DNA of 64,000 nucleotides from Collybia mongolica (lineage: Eukaryota > Basidiomycota > Agaricomycetes > Agaricales > Clitocybaceae). The stretch spans positions 558,001 to 622,000 of the forward strand of contig JAAXNY010000006.1 of assembly GCA_013420905.1 (NCBI GenBank), in the 5' to 3' direction. This document shows, in pieces, positions 39,660 to 51,469 of the stretch; the stretch's first letter is position 1; every line of letters begins with the position of its first letter. The notes under the pieces are model-generated. The model worked only from the letters and a program-made list of their open reading frames with translations, was not told where the DNA came from and ran no database searches. The translations under genes were made by a program, and so were the position numbers.

Positions 39660-41041
39660 TCAATCAAGGGAGAATAGATCGTTATGCGGTACTTTAAATT
39701 GATTGTGATCAGAAAAATACAACCAGATAATTGACGAGAACGCACGTCGCATTTTTCGAACCTCAAGGATATTCCGATCATTCAGATAAGGTAATTTCGA
39801 CTTCGCCAGGTTTTCAAAAGCAATGCCATGTTCTTCGTCAAGTGCGAGCGCTCCTGGGAAAACAGACCATTCTACAATCAATCTCGACAAAGAAGCAAAA
39901 CTAGATAGCGTGAAAACAGTATCCAAGGCCTTCCATTCGTTGTTTGTGACTAGATGGTGATCATCGTGGATGACAAAAACGATCTGGACATTCTCGATAC
40001 AGCTCAATGGCTTAAAGGTACTGAGGACATGCACAAGCCAGCGCATGACGCCATTTTCAATGTGAGAGACTAAGACAACCAGGGACTTGAGGCAGCGAAG
40101 ATTCTTAAAAGTGATAGGTGTATACTTGAAAGAGTCGCTATCGGCTAAGGGATGACTGAGTTTGAAACAGCGATTTCGTTGATTGGAAAGTTTGGCTTAC
40201 TGTACGCGGGACTAGACATTTTAAGGCAGCTGATTGTGGCAGAACATACGTCAAGTAGGCGACCTAAGGTATGTTCAAATTCTTTGTTGAGTGGGTCTGC
40301 ATCAAAACTGATAGCGTCCAAACGGGTCATGTTCAATGGGGTTGAAGGGCTAAGAAGGAAATCTAGGACGGCAATCATATCCCTGTTTTGCACCCCAATA
40401 CTTACAGGGGGAAGTTCCCCTGACAAAACCGCTAGCCCAAGAGATTCAAGATATATCGGTGATTTTGCGGATTTGGTGTGGTGCATGGTGGAGCTAACGG
40501 ACGAAGGGTAGATAGGAACGATCGAGGGTGCAAGTTGTGAGCCCTGCGAAGGTGATTCGAGTGAAATTGAGGATATTTCGAGATGTTTAAGGTTGGCGAA
40601 AGTTTCAAGCAAGACGATTGGGAGATCTTTCACGCCGAAAATCTGAACGTGGCGGAAGCGTTGGCCCTGGAAAGTGCGAATGATCTCCGCCCGGAGATCC
40701 GATGATAACGCGGACCAGGTGCAGTGATGAAGCCGCATTTTTTGTAACTGGAGGAGTTGGCGAAGAATTACGACTAATGACCCGTCTGAGAGCCAGCTGA
40801 AATTCTCATGGAATGAATGGAGATAAAGTTCGCGTACATACTGGGCCACATTTGGCGTAAGGTGCTCAGAGGCTCTCCTCACGTTGCGTTTCCCAATATA
40901 GACGGCGAAGTGAAGCTTGGACAAAGCTGCAGGTAAAAATGCACGGCAAACAAGACAACAGGCCAAGAGGGCGTTGTAATCTGTTGGGAGCTGCAGATTG
41001 CGGATGATCATGTCGGTGAGCTCCTGCGGCAAGGGTGGCAT
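39660..41041 (-). CDS. F-box protein
   Basis: Starts directly with an F-box: MPPLPQELTDMIIRNLQ, then ACCLVCRAFLPAALSKLHF, spanning residues ~2-48, the common Agaricomycete form. Downstream are leucine-rich strands (VRELYLHSF, QLLQLQKMRLHHC, NLKHLEISSISLE). An intron (gtaagcc...cccttag, about 40.21-40.14 kb) joins YSKPN-side sequence to DSDSFKYTPITFKNLRCLKS in frame, and the protein ends at 39660-39662. Predicted SCF adaptor; substrate unknown. Its 3' end is 108 bases from the convergent ArAE-type gene. Confidence 0.8.
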
Positions 41042-41382
41042 TTCGACTCAGCAGTGGGTGGGGCACAAGACAGGGGATTTGGTTTATGGAGTGTATTATA
41101 ACGCCAGCTTGGTTGTATCTTTGTCCTTCGCAAAAGTCCGTTTTCACCAACTTAAAAAGTCTGATTAAGGCGGATCGATTACCTCAAAGGCGTGTAATAC
41201 GGCCCTACAAGAAGGCTGTCCCCGTTCCAACTTAAAAACAGCACAAAGGGACATCAAGAAACCCGGGCAGACGTGAACTAGAAGATAGGACGGAAATTGT
41301 TATTGCCCAATTGACTTTCAAGTAACATGTAAGTACGTACACTGGCAAACGCTTAAGCTGTCTTGTTCCTCCGGACCTGGAG
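41042..41382. other. short intergenic region
   Basis: 5' flank of the F-box gene and 3' flank of the GPALPP gene; nothing else seen. Confidence 0.5.
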
Positions 41383-42477
41383 TCATAGGAATCCGCCGCT
41401 CTTACCGGCTCCAAACCTGTCTCCCAAGCCCTTGGCTTCCTGGACAAGCTTATTCCTTTTCTCATCATCCATAAGTCTTCCTCCAAGGGACATGTCTCTG
41501 GAATGATCCCATATGCCACTGGGAGCATCTTTTGGATCCTCTTCTTTGCCAGATGATGTGTGTTGGGCTATCAATGCCGGACCACGTATCTTGTGCTAGA
41601 AGAGGGACACATCATTTGAACTCTACAATAGTTATGACTGGATATAGAACTGACAGTATATTCATCCACACCCCTGCGTATCGCTTCTTCGTCCTTTCGC
41701 CTCTTCTTTCCGTGCGCAACTTCTTCTTCCGGTTTGGCGTCAACTGCACGGCGCTTCTTGCCTGAAACTTCATCGGCAAGTCTTTGTTGACGCTCAGCTG
41801 GCGTTTCTGTCCATAATGAGTTATCCGTTTTCTTTTGGGCTGGAGCAGTAGAGCGAGAGAATTGCCGGGCCTTCAACTTTGTAGGATCGAGATCTATGGT
41901 GCATTACGTGACTATATGAGGACGAATGGACAAGACGCACTGCCAAGTAAGTCAGACGAAGATGGAGGGACTAACATCCATTCGTCCCTTTTCAGAGTTT
42001 TTGGTTTCGCCGCTTCCTAATGTTTAGTTCATATGGTAAGTAATGCCCATTTTCATGCTACACACCTCGGCTTCTTTACGCCTCTTCTCTTCCTTCTCCA
42101 TAAATTGTTTCACCGGGTCGATGTCAACGTGTTGTACTCCTGCCGGTAAGGGTTTAGGACCGAAGTCGTCGTCGTCGTCATCTGAATAGGATGAATGATA
42201 TCTTGGATCATACGTGGGTGGATAAGATGGCATAGATGGGCCAACAACACGCTTATTCGTCGACGCTGGAATCTTAGATGGGCCTGCGCGACCTGCCACC
42301 ATGTCAGGAGGTAATTCAGGAACATAATCATCTTCATCTTCCTCGTCGTTTTTCAAAAGTTCAGGAGGCATTTGTGGGCCAGTTGTAGAATTTGAATCCT
42401 CTTCATTGCCTTCATCGTTAGAGCTGCCAGACCGGTCTAAAAGGTGTGGAGGAAGCTCAGGTCCAATAGTCGACATA
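41383..42477 (-). CDS. GPALPP-motif (DUF3752) protein
   Basis: About 270 residues, ATG at 42475-42477, stop at 41383-41385. The N-terminal third repeats the family motif as GPELPPHLL, GPQMPPELL and VPELPPDMV, separated by Asp/Glu/Ser-rich spacers, then GPKPLPAG. The C-terminal DUF3752 part includes KRDEWMLVPPSSSDLLGSLD and TKLKARQFSRS, a lysine-rich stretch with nuclear-localisation character (GKKRRAVD, GKKRRKDEE), and WDHSRDMSLGGRLMDDEKR. Two introns close in frame. GPALPP proteins are small nuclear proteins, in some species linked to the spliceosome or transcription; the exact role is unsettled. Downstream of, and co-oriented with, the ADAL-type gene. Confidence 0.88.
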
Positions 42478-42612
42478 GTGGTTGAGTGGGGAATTGTAAT
42501 GTTTATTTTTGTTGTTTTCGATTTTACTATTTTTATTGTAATAACTGTTTTTGAGATGCAATTGGACTGCACAATCATAAGCATGGATCCTTTCGTGGAG
42601 TTCCATCCATAA

Positions 42613-43837
42613 TTATGCAGTTGCAGTGATAAAATAGTTCTCAAATCTGGCTCCTAGGCTCATCTCACCAACAGCTTTCACTTCGGCCTCACTCAGCCCC
42701 AAACCAAGAGGTGGCTGTGCTAACATCAATGCATACTCTCCAGGAAGAGAAGTACGGAAGGGAAGGGCATCGTCAGTCTGGTGAATGTAGTACAGTCAAT
42801 TAAACATTTTCTATGATGGGGTACAACTCACGCAGATAGCAATGGGATGATTGTGCTGGAGATAATATCGTATATGATGGGATTCTAATGTGGGGACTGT
42901 CTTGCACCTAGGTGGATAGTTGTGGGGAAGCAAGTGCCCATCAAATGATGGAGACCTACAAAAGGTTCGAGCTTAAACAGATCTCAATACATGTTTTGTT
43001 CTTCAAAACGATATCTTTCGCTTGCTCATCAAGGAATGTAGCGTGGCCAAGTCGATTTGGAGAATATGAAAGGAGCTGTAGTGTCTCCTGGGGTGTATTT
43101 TGAAGTGTCTTGATGGGATAGGCTCAATCCGTGCAAAGAAAAGAGATAAACAATAGGCTCACTTCTGCAATATGGAGGGTGATTCCCAGGCCTGCACTCC
43201 GGGCATCATCGAAATATGTGCGTAATGTCTCCATGTCGCCAGCAGTAGGGTCTCCACAGAGATCTACACCTACCAAACTCTCTCCCTCAGATTTTAATTT
43301 GACCGCGATCTCGACACATTCACGCAAGATCTCGGCTCCCATTCTTCGGTCCAAGCTCATGATAAGGCCTGCCTTCTCTTTCCCGTAGTGAGCCAGCTCT
43401 CCCAAGACGACTCTCAGGTAGTTTTCCCTTGTCATTTCGCTCGTCTCTTTGGGGGTTGAGCGCAGCTCGAGATAATTGCATTGGGGATATTCACCATCAA
43501 GGAACGAACTCAGCACGGCGCGGGTTGCTCGAGCTAAAGACGAAGGCGTTGATGTTAAGGCATAGATTGCCGGGAACAGGGTAAAGAAATCCGCGATTTC
43601 ATTTATGGATGGGCCATCAAGGAGCTTCTTAAGGCCAGCTTGGATGATATCAGTCGACAGAGAAGAGGTATGTTGTGGAGGCGCTATATACTCTTGTGCG
43701 AGTTCTTGTAGTAAGGATATTGGAATGGAACCATTCAAGTGAGCATGGAGTTCGGCTTTTGGGAGCTTTTGAATGAAGTCAAGTTGTTCAGGCGTTAAGG
43801 ATCGGAGAGCTGCCGCCGCAGGGCCTGCAATCGCCAT
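42613..43837 (-). CDS. Adenosine deaminase-like protein (ADAL / N6-methyl-AMP deaminase type)
   Basis: About 365 residues, ATG at 43835-43837, stop at 42613-42615. Metal-dependent amidohydrolase barrel: LPKAELHAHLNGSIP carries the zinc-binding H-x-H near residue 30; YLELRSTPKET and LVGVDLCGDP are core strands. The next exon has NRLGHATFLDE with the catalytic His region, and CTDDALPFRTSL provides the zinc and catalytic Asp pair. Three introns, all in frame. The compact length and the HAHLNGS form point to the ADAL/MAPDA subgroup, which deaminates N6-methyl-AMP to IMP, rather than secreted ADA2 or classical ADA. A cytosolic nucleotide-salvage role is expected. Confidence 0.9.
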
Positions 43838-44348
43838 CGATAGTTCCGGTGCCTTGAGGATGGATTATTTAGATTAGACGCTGAACCACGAGTTTATACT
43901 CGGTGCAGGTATATCAGGGTATAAGGTATATCTGACTCCTTCTGACTCGGTCGGCGATAGGGATATTATCGAATCACTTGAGGCTACCACAAGGAATTAC
44001 AAGGCTTCTTAGGTATATATATACCTGTATTATCGATGATCCGAAATCCGGTCCAGAGACGCAGTGGAAGGCGAGGGACCTTCGAGCGAGCTACAGTGGT
44101 ACCAGACGAATTTTGGAGCCTGGTGATTGTATACTTCAAGTGCAAGTGAAATGGAATACACACATATTCATGTTTGAACGTTGAACATTAAATAGCAACG
44201 TCGAAGGACTGAAGAGCAAATGTTTGCCTCGCACTGAAATCGATAAAGCGATTTTCGGACAATGGCCAATTTTGTATCTGTCTTACGTAAACTCCTCATC
44301 TTGCTCAGTCATTCAACAACGGAAACTTGAACAAGGTCGTCATTCGCT
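43838..44348. other. divergent promoter region with a TA-rich palindrome
   Basis: Between ADAL (minus) and the DUF6535 gene (plus). No coding potential seen. Several GGTATAT elements occur at 43.91-44.03 kb, and a perfect palindrome AGGTATATATATACCT lies at 44011-44026. Confidence 0.6.
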
Positions 44349-47300
44349 ATGGAACAGGACGGCAGCAGCAAGGCCAGACTAGCGAGAAGGCCATTTGGAC
44401 CTCGGCTTCGTCAACAAGAATGGGATATCACACGACGCCCGGAAAGACAGAAAACGATGAGCGCTGGTGAGCTGTTGGGCTGTGTACCGTGAACCACGAG
44501 ATATTGCTTAACACAAAAATAGATGGCGAACCCAACCACACAACTATTCCTTTGGTAAACGATGAACGTTACGGGGCAGGGACAAGTGAATCCACATTGC
44601 ATGAAAGTTCAAAACCATCGAAGCTGCGGAGGCCTCTTCCACCCAGGCCACGGAACCACCTCAAAGATTCTCGACGACGCCCACTACCACCAACGACGGC
44701 CCAAAGCGAAATTCATGATGTTCCCTTTTCGTTTTCATCTCGGAGTTCACAATTTACACATCTGCACATGCCAGGCAAGTTTTTCATACGCTGTCTGAAT
44801 TCCAGACTCCCATTCTCACTCACCTTCTTTTGTTCATAGACCCCGTTAAAGACCTGTTCGGAACGCAGGATGGTATCCCATCCGATGATCCCATATGGAA
44901 GAGTTATATGGACGAGGCACAACATCAAGACAAAAATACAGTTGGACATTGGAATCAAAGCATGGATGTTATATTGATTTTTGTGGGTGTCCATTTTTGT
45001 TCCTTGAAAAATGATGTTTATACTCCTGCCAAGGCTGGTTTATTTTCAGCAATCTTGACAGCTTTTATCATTGAATTCTACCAGTGCTTACAGCCTGATC
45101 CACAACAGTCTGCAGCTAACCAGTTAGTCATCATCACACAGCTATTACAAGCAGGACTGGCTGGGGAAAATGCTCCAGCTCACTCAATTAGGGCTATTGA
45201 CTCTGGTGACCAGCTATTTAGTGCCTCTAGTACTGCTATAGGTGTCAACACCCTCTGGTTTATCAGCTTGACTTGTAGTCTTGGGGCAGCTATTGGTGCC
45301 ATGGTTATCAAACAGTGGCTACAATTCTACACAATTGGCTTGAGCCCAAATGCATATGAATATGCACACCAGCACCAATATAGACTGAATGCTCTCCTGG
45401 CTTGGCATGTGCCTAGTATCATATCTGCCCTGCCATTTATTATGCTAGTTTCTGTGGGTCTCTTTCTTGTGGGCTTAGGTTGGCAATTGCTTCAGCTCCA
45501 TATGACTGTAGCAATTGTGGTTATCAGCTTCATGGCTATGGTGTTATTCTGTTATGCTCTATCTCTGGTGCTTTCTCTGCTATACCCTGGTTGCCCATAC
45601 AAGACATCTGCACTGGTTCTATTACAATCAATTTGGAGGAAATCTGTATTACTGCTGCAGAAATTACAGGTTTACAAGAAAAAGCCTGTGGCAAAATCTG
45701 CATCTGTGATTGACAACATAGAGATTAGTGAAATTAAAGATCAACAGCCTCAGCTTGCTATCAATAGTATATCTTGGCTTTTGGAAATTTCTCAGAAAGA
45801 AATAGACATTCATAATGCTTTGGTGTCCATCAAACAATTTAGATATACTCCAGATATGATTACAAGGCTTCTATCAAGTAATGCACTGGAGCAGCTAGCA
45901 CAGCGGGCTATTGTACCATTGCCACCTTTGGCACATGACTTCTGGAATCATCTGGATCAGGTTTTGCCATCTCATCCAATTTTTGAAAAATTCTCAACAG
46001 CCAGGGTGCACATGCAAACTCTCATCTCTGTCTGGCATCATCCATCTTACCTTGCCATGAATAGGCCTCCAGCTATTTCTGAAAAGCATGATTTGGAAAG
46101 GCAGGAGAGGTTGTGGGATATCATTAAAGACAGAAAAGATATAACAGGAAGGCAACAATCTCTGGATGAGGAGAGCCTCCAGGTTACAGGTAGGCAATAA
46201 TTTGTTTTCTTTTTCACTTGTCTAATCAAATATATTGCATATCCAAAAGATTCACAGTGCTCATCTCTGCTTGGTGACTGGTTATTGTTTTGGAGGCTTC
46301 TTAAACAACAACATGGCAGCAAAGTAAACAACCTTGCAAGGCAAGGATATGATTTGAACATTTATGTTCATATTGTCTGCACTGAGATCTGCTACTATCA
46401 CCTTCAAACAAATGTCACCCCTCTCTACCTCCCTCAGAACAGAGGTGCTTTCATAGACCTTCATGAAATACTTGAGGCAGTTTATGAGGAGGGCCCTCAC
46501 ATGCTAGATCTGGTAGATGAAAGTATATGGCTACTCCTAGATACCTTGGCATATGTTTTTTCAGGGATAGATAATGCACCACTGGAACTCCAGGGACTGC
46601 CAAGGACATGGTTCAGCCCCAGCCAATCTCCGAGCTTGACAAGAAAAGAAACAGTGTTCTTATTAATTCAACTACTTGCACAGAACAGTATGAGATATAA
46701 CCTAGTCTCAAAAAAGATCTTGTTGTGTCTTCAAATGCTATTGCCAGTACCAATGGTAGCATCCAGTAGAAGATCTTTCTTCTTACAATATCAGCAAGAC
46801 AAACCATCAGAGAGAGAATTGTCTGAGCAAATGAATATGACCTTGGAAGGTCTGATAAATGTCTTCATCCCACAGCTAAATAGGCCACCACAACTTTCAG
46901 GCAGTCTTCAGCCTGATGCTGTTATGGAATCAGAACTACACACTAGAATTGCATCTCTGGCCCTTACCCAGCTTGTCAAAAGCATTTTGAAGTCTGATGC
47001 TCCAACCAAATACCATGATTCAATCTTTTTGGCCTTGCCCCCAGTATATTTTGGTCATGTTCTAACAAGCCTTGAGGATATGAACTGGAATAGCCAAATG
47101 AGTGGCCAAGTGGCTAGGGTCCATGAGTTGATAACAGAATGGCAAAATCATGGCTTGCTTAATGATCATGGCAACTTGACCAAATGCATTAACATTTTCC
47201 AACAAACACTTTTGCCTGACTGGGCAGAGTTGGATCTCCAGCTTGTGGTTGGGAATGTATTCAATTTCCTTGGAGGACTATGGAAAAATTCAGATCCGTT

Positions 47301-47574
47301 TTATGGAAATCTGGTCTCCTCAGCACTATGTGATATACTCAACCAATCATTCACCAAGAGCCAGAAAAATAGGAAAATTTTGGCCCAATTTATTGAAATG
47401 CAAGCTCTACTTGCTGTTGCTGTTTTTCTTACTTCGGATGAATGTAGTGAAGAGAGTAGGAGGAAATGGCTCATACTTTGCGCAGATTGGGAGAAATGGA
47501 GACAACATTACACACCTTCTGCGCAGGAAGTTTATCAGTTTGAAGGCCTGAAGAATGCTGCCGCGCGGGCATAA
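44349..47574 (+). CDS. DUF6535-domain membrane protein, CpG-depleted
   Basis: Five exons (44349-44466, 44523-44774, 44840-44982, 45034-46189, 46250-47574) give 997 residues; the frame closes. After a basic, Pro-rich N-terminus comes the DUF6535 signature: DDPIWKSYMDEAQHQDKNTV, HWNQSMDVILIFAGLFSAIL and LTAFIIEFYQCLQPD. Four hydrophobic helices follow (at FAGLFSAILTAFII, LWFISLTCSLGAAIGAMVI, ISALPFIMLVSVGLFLVGLG, VAIVVISFMAMVLFCYALSL). The ~650-residue C-terminal part is helical and soluble. The second intron (44775-44839) is GC-AG. From about 44.92 kb the gene is almost free of CpG and AT-richer at third codon positions, unlike its 5' exons and all neighbours. DUF6535 is an Agaricomycete-expanded family of unknown function. 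Confidence 0.88.
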
Positions 47575-48223
47575 GTAGAGGAGACTAGTGTTTATGTACA
47601 GAATTATACCCTTATCTTGTCAGCTTTGGCCTTCAAGTGAATTGGATAAAGCAAAAATAGGCCAAGAGTATTATTACCAGGGTTACAAATGCGTACAGTA
47701 TACATCAAGTATGAAAGAGGGAGACCATTTTCTGAGTAACCCCTGTGTCAAGGTACGAAAAAAATGAGTCTGGTCGGTTTAGGAGTCCGGCGCGGTGAGA
47801 TGTGGGTGGTAAAACGACAACAGGGTGACGCAAGACGGTTAGGAGAAGTAATATGTAAGCAATAAAACCATTTTATCCCGGGACAAGAACAACAACATTA
47901 ACAAAAGGACAAGAGACAGCGGTGACGGGTATGGGTGGAATCATCGATCGGATGTGGTATAAGCGTATTAATAGTCATGCCGTGCGATGTGCGCCTAGTA
48001 TGCGCGTGCAGACGGGTGGGGCGTTAGTGTTGTGTGTGATGTGGTGATACAATCCGGTGTATGGGATAGGGTATCGTTGTTTGGATAATATATGGAGGAC
48101 TAGGGTTGTGTTGTCCTCGTCTGTGATATATAAGTCGAGAGCAGCTTTAAAGCATGCGGGTGGCGCCGAGGAAACTTGCATATGGGGAGGGCAATGTTCC
48201 CCTCCGCCTATCCTGTTGGGGCA
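47575..48223. other. convergent 3' flanks
   Basis: Non-coding DNA between the DUF6535 gene and the Ser/Pro-rich gene, both ending here. CpG frequency returns to normal within about 200 bases of the DUF6535 stop. No hairpin terminator or RNA gene recognised. Confidence 0.5.
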
Positions 48224-50051
48224 TCAGACAGACCCGACGGCCCCTCCGCCTCCCATAGAACTGACACCCTTGAGAATATCTGATCCTACCCCTTGCAATG
48301 TGTCTTTCAGGTATGGAAGTGAGAACGAGGGTCTGCGCGGCTTCGCTGGAGATATGGGTGAGCGTGACGGGGATTTTGGGGAGGGCGATATCACCGGAGA
48401 TGCAGATGGATTTGGACGCTGCGATGATGATGACGTAGGGATCGGCATGGGTAAAGTAGGCTTTGCATCGCCCACCGTGACTGTATTTTCATCGCCGAGC
48501 AAAGTGGAATGTTGAGAAGGACTTGCAGATAATGCAGGCCTGTTAGCTTCAGATATCACTAGCGGTGAAGGTTTGGGTTTCATCATCCCGCCGGCCCCGG
48601 TAGAAGCTCCCCCCTCCGAGAGATTGATGTTTATACTGTTAATGGGGTTAGGTAATGGCATAGTTGAAGCCTGTTGGGTGGCAAACTCGTTTTCAGGGTG
48701 AGATGATTTCCGGCTGAGAGACCGGGCAATTATGCCTTCACCGTTGGGCGAAGCCTGAGAGAGGTTTTCTCTCGATACTGATATGCCTGAAAATGGAGGT
48801 GGTGCGAGGCAAGAAGTGGATGCATGAGGACTCGGTGCAGGAGAAGCCTTGGTAGAAGGCACCGGCGAGGCCGAGGGGGAGGCATTGATGGAAGGTGACG
48901 GAGAGTTGCTAGGGGTCCGACGAGGGGACGGAAGAGGGAAAAGTTGATCTTCGTCCTCTTCTTGGATAGGAGAGGATTTGGGGCGGCGAGGTGGGTAATC
49001 GATCGAGCCCAGCTCCGAGGAAGTCGAAATTGATGAGGATGTAGAAGACGTTGATGCCTCCTTCTCATGAGGCCGGTAAACGAGTGTATGTGGCGCAGAT
49101 GAGAACGGGGCGTTAGGTGAATGGAAGGAAGGGCTACTGCGCGGCGAAGAATTGTGAGGCTGTCGCAACCGCCTCACGTCGTCTTCCGACTCGAGGGACT
49201 TGCGACGCTTGTCGACCTCGTCGACCGTTATTGAAAAATTCGAAACTTTATCGTAACGAGGGTTAGCACAGGAAATGACAACAGCTGGTGCTGAGGGGTT
49301 CACTGTGACCGCGGAAAAGCCCCTGGATTGTCTGGGGGCAGTCGGACTGCTGCTGAGGAAGCTATCGCTGTTGTCCAGGCTCGCACTTCTTCGCCTTCGA
49401 GCGCCTCTGGAAAACTTCTCTTGCCATTGTTCCCCTTCTTTCATCGACTCTTCTGTGATAGGCACACAATCGGGGCAACATGCCCTGAGCGGTATCGTCA
49501 GAGCGGTATCGTCCTTCCGTTTATGGTGGGTGGTAAGGGGAAGAGAAGTTCTGCGCATAGCTTTGGCAGGGGTCGAAGGCGACGAAGATGGTGATCGGTG
49601 GACTAGGCACGGTGAAAGAGGTTTGGGCATTGGTGGAGAAGCTGAAGGGCTCCTACCCCTGCTAGGGGATCGCGTGGACTTGGAAATGAATCTGGCAAGC
49701 CCATGTAAGTTTTTGAGATGTTATGTTCATTTTCCCGACATACCTAGGTATTGGGACCTTGAGAACAACACGAGCATCTTCCGAGCTAGCAGCTACGCCC
49801 ATGGATGGCGACGCGACCTCTGTGTCTGAATCCGACGCATGGTTCTGTTTTTTCTTCCATAGTGGCAAAGAGTATGATTTGGAGAGCATCCTTGGCCGTT
49901 TAGAGCGATCTGGGATGAGGACACACTCGTCGTCAAACCTTACCACCTTACTATCACTCTCAGCATCGGTGCTAGCACCTGGTATCATAATCGACGAGGT
50001 TCGCACGGACTGTTCAAGAAGAAAAACGGTGCTAGTCATCGTCGCCGACAT
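48224..50051 (-). CDS. Ser/Pro-rich, largely disordered conserved hypothetical protein
   Basis: Two exons joined by a 51-nt intron (gtatgt...ttgccag, about 49.74-49.69 kb), about 590 residues; ATG at 50049-50051, stop at 48224-48226. Two short ordered blocks stand out: VVRFDDECVLIPD followed by KRPRMLSKSYSLPLWKKK near the N-terminus, and LTIPLRACCPDCVPITEESM with a Cys pair. A basic GARRRRSASLDN stretch follows. The rest is Ser/Pro/Thr-rich with many SPS and SP sites, consistent with a phosphorylated scaffold. It ends in a Gly-rich tail. I know of no named domain. Composition gives long open frames on the opposite strand too, which I do not annotate. Confidence 0.72.
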
Positions 50052-51469
50052 AGAACACTGCTGGGAAGAGGGGAAACGGAAAGGAACAATGAAGGCAGAA
50101 CAGACAAATGGTACGATCCCAATGAAGTTTCTGTGGTGTCGCCAAGTTATAGGGACATCTACATTCGGCTCAAGTAAAGCGGCCCTGAATGTACTAATTT
50201 GGCAACACCCAATCAGAAAAAGAGCTAATTGAATTTCAGCATTTTTACTGCACTCTACTGCGAAAAGCGATGCCGGTTGAATACAGGACCGACTGTATGG
50301 CGGTTGGACGGAAGTACGTATAAAATGGAGCCACCTACAGCACACCGCGCATCCGTTGCATGAAGGTCCAACGAGGCCAGGATTAGTTTAGTAAGGGTCG
50401 TATCCGGCCCCAACTTCTTTACTTAATCACATCACTCCGGTAAAAGCGAGGGGACCATGAGCTGTCGTCGGGGGTGTCGTGCCCTTCCCAAAACATCACA
50501 CCATCTTCGATTATTTTGGTCAGCCTCGCGTTTGAACTTGGTGAGAATTGGAGGAGTCAGCGCCGGACGCTGGACGTCTATGGGAAAGAAGTTCCGGGAT
50601 GGTGTGGATCTGAACTTAACCAAGCGGTCTCCATCTGGACCTCACAATTACAGGGCTTACGTTAAAAGAGGTGGTTCCTGCTATTGGACGTCAAATCAGT
50701 GTGTGCGGGGGCCCCTTGGTGAGAGCGGCTCACTTGGATCTATTCCACCCAGTCTCGAACGGTGATAGTGTCACAGCCCGATTCACCTAGGTACATACAT
50801 AATGAGTGTTGCAATGTAGCATTGGCTGTTGCCAGGGTTTCGGGAATACGACGCCCAATATTCTGGTGGGCCTTGAATGGACTGTAGAAGTCTATAGATA
50901 CACCGAGGTTATTCAAGGTAGCGCTCAAACGATAGGGCTTGCCGTGCCGTGGAAGTCAATTTGGGTTGACTCTTGCATTTCCCGAGTAAGGTGTATGCGC
51001 GCGCCATGGGCCATAGGTGAGAAAACAAGATGAGGTCTATCGTCGATTTTCAGAAGGCCTGAATTGGAGTTCAGGATAAAGTAAACTAGTGACTTCTTAT
51101 CTCAATTGGCTAGTCGTGAACGACGATACTATTTAATGAATGAATGTCAGATGACTATCTAGGCTAGCTTTCCATGATAAAGAAGAATCATTCTGGTACA
51201 GTAGCAGGGTCTGATCATTATTTTAGACGTGAGGATTGGCTCCGAAATCTATGAATGAACTCAATTGAACGGAAGAGACCAAGCGCCCTTTTCATAAGTT
51301 GCGGAGTGGGAGCGCGAAGGGTAAGTACAGGAACGCTTTCCCCTTCACGTGATACACAGTCCCTCCGCGACGCGTCTGCCAAGATATCGCCAAACGTAAA
51401 GGGAAATGAATACGGTACAGTGAATATTTGATCACAACCAGTAAGTAACAGAACCTTCATTTTAGTTGC
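50052..51469. other. 1.4 kb intergenic with one doubtful small frame
   Basis: Upstream flank of the Ser/Pro-rich gene and downstream flank of the SDR gene. A minus-strand frame at 51218-51460 begins right after the SDR stop and reads plausibly as protein (FPFTFGDILADASRRD, VPVLTLRAPTPQLMK, about 80 residues), but has no known motif and could be 3' UTR. The remainder shows nothing. Confidence 0.4.

Noticed and set aside
48730..49830. Long plus- and minus-strand frames overlapping the Ser/Pro-rich gene.
   Set aside because: Low-complexity shadows; only the frame with the in-phase intron at ~49.7 kb and an ATG fits.
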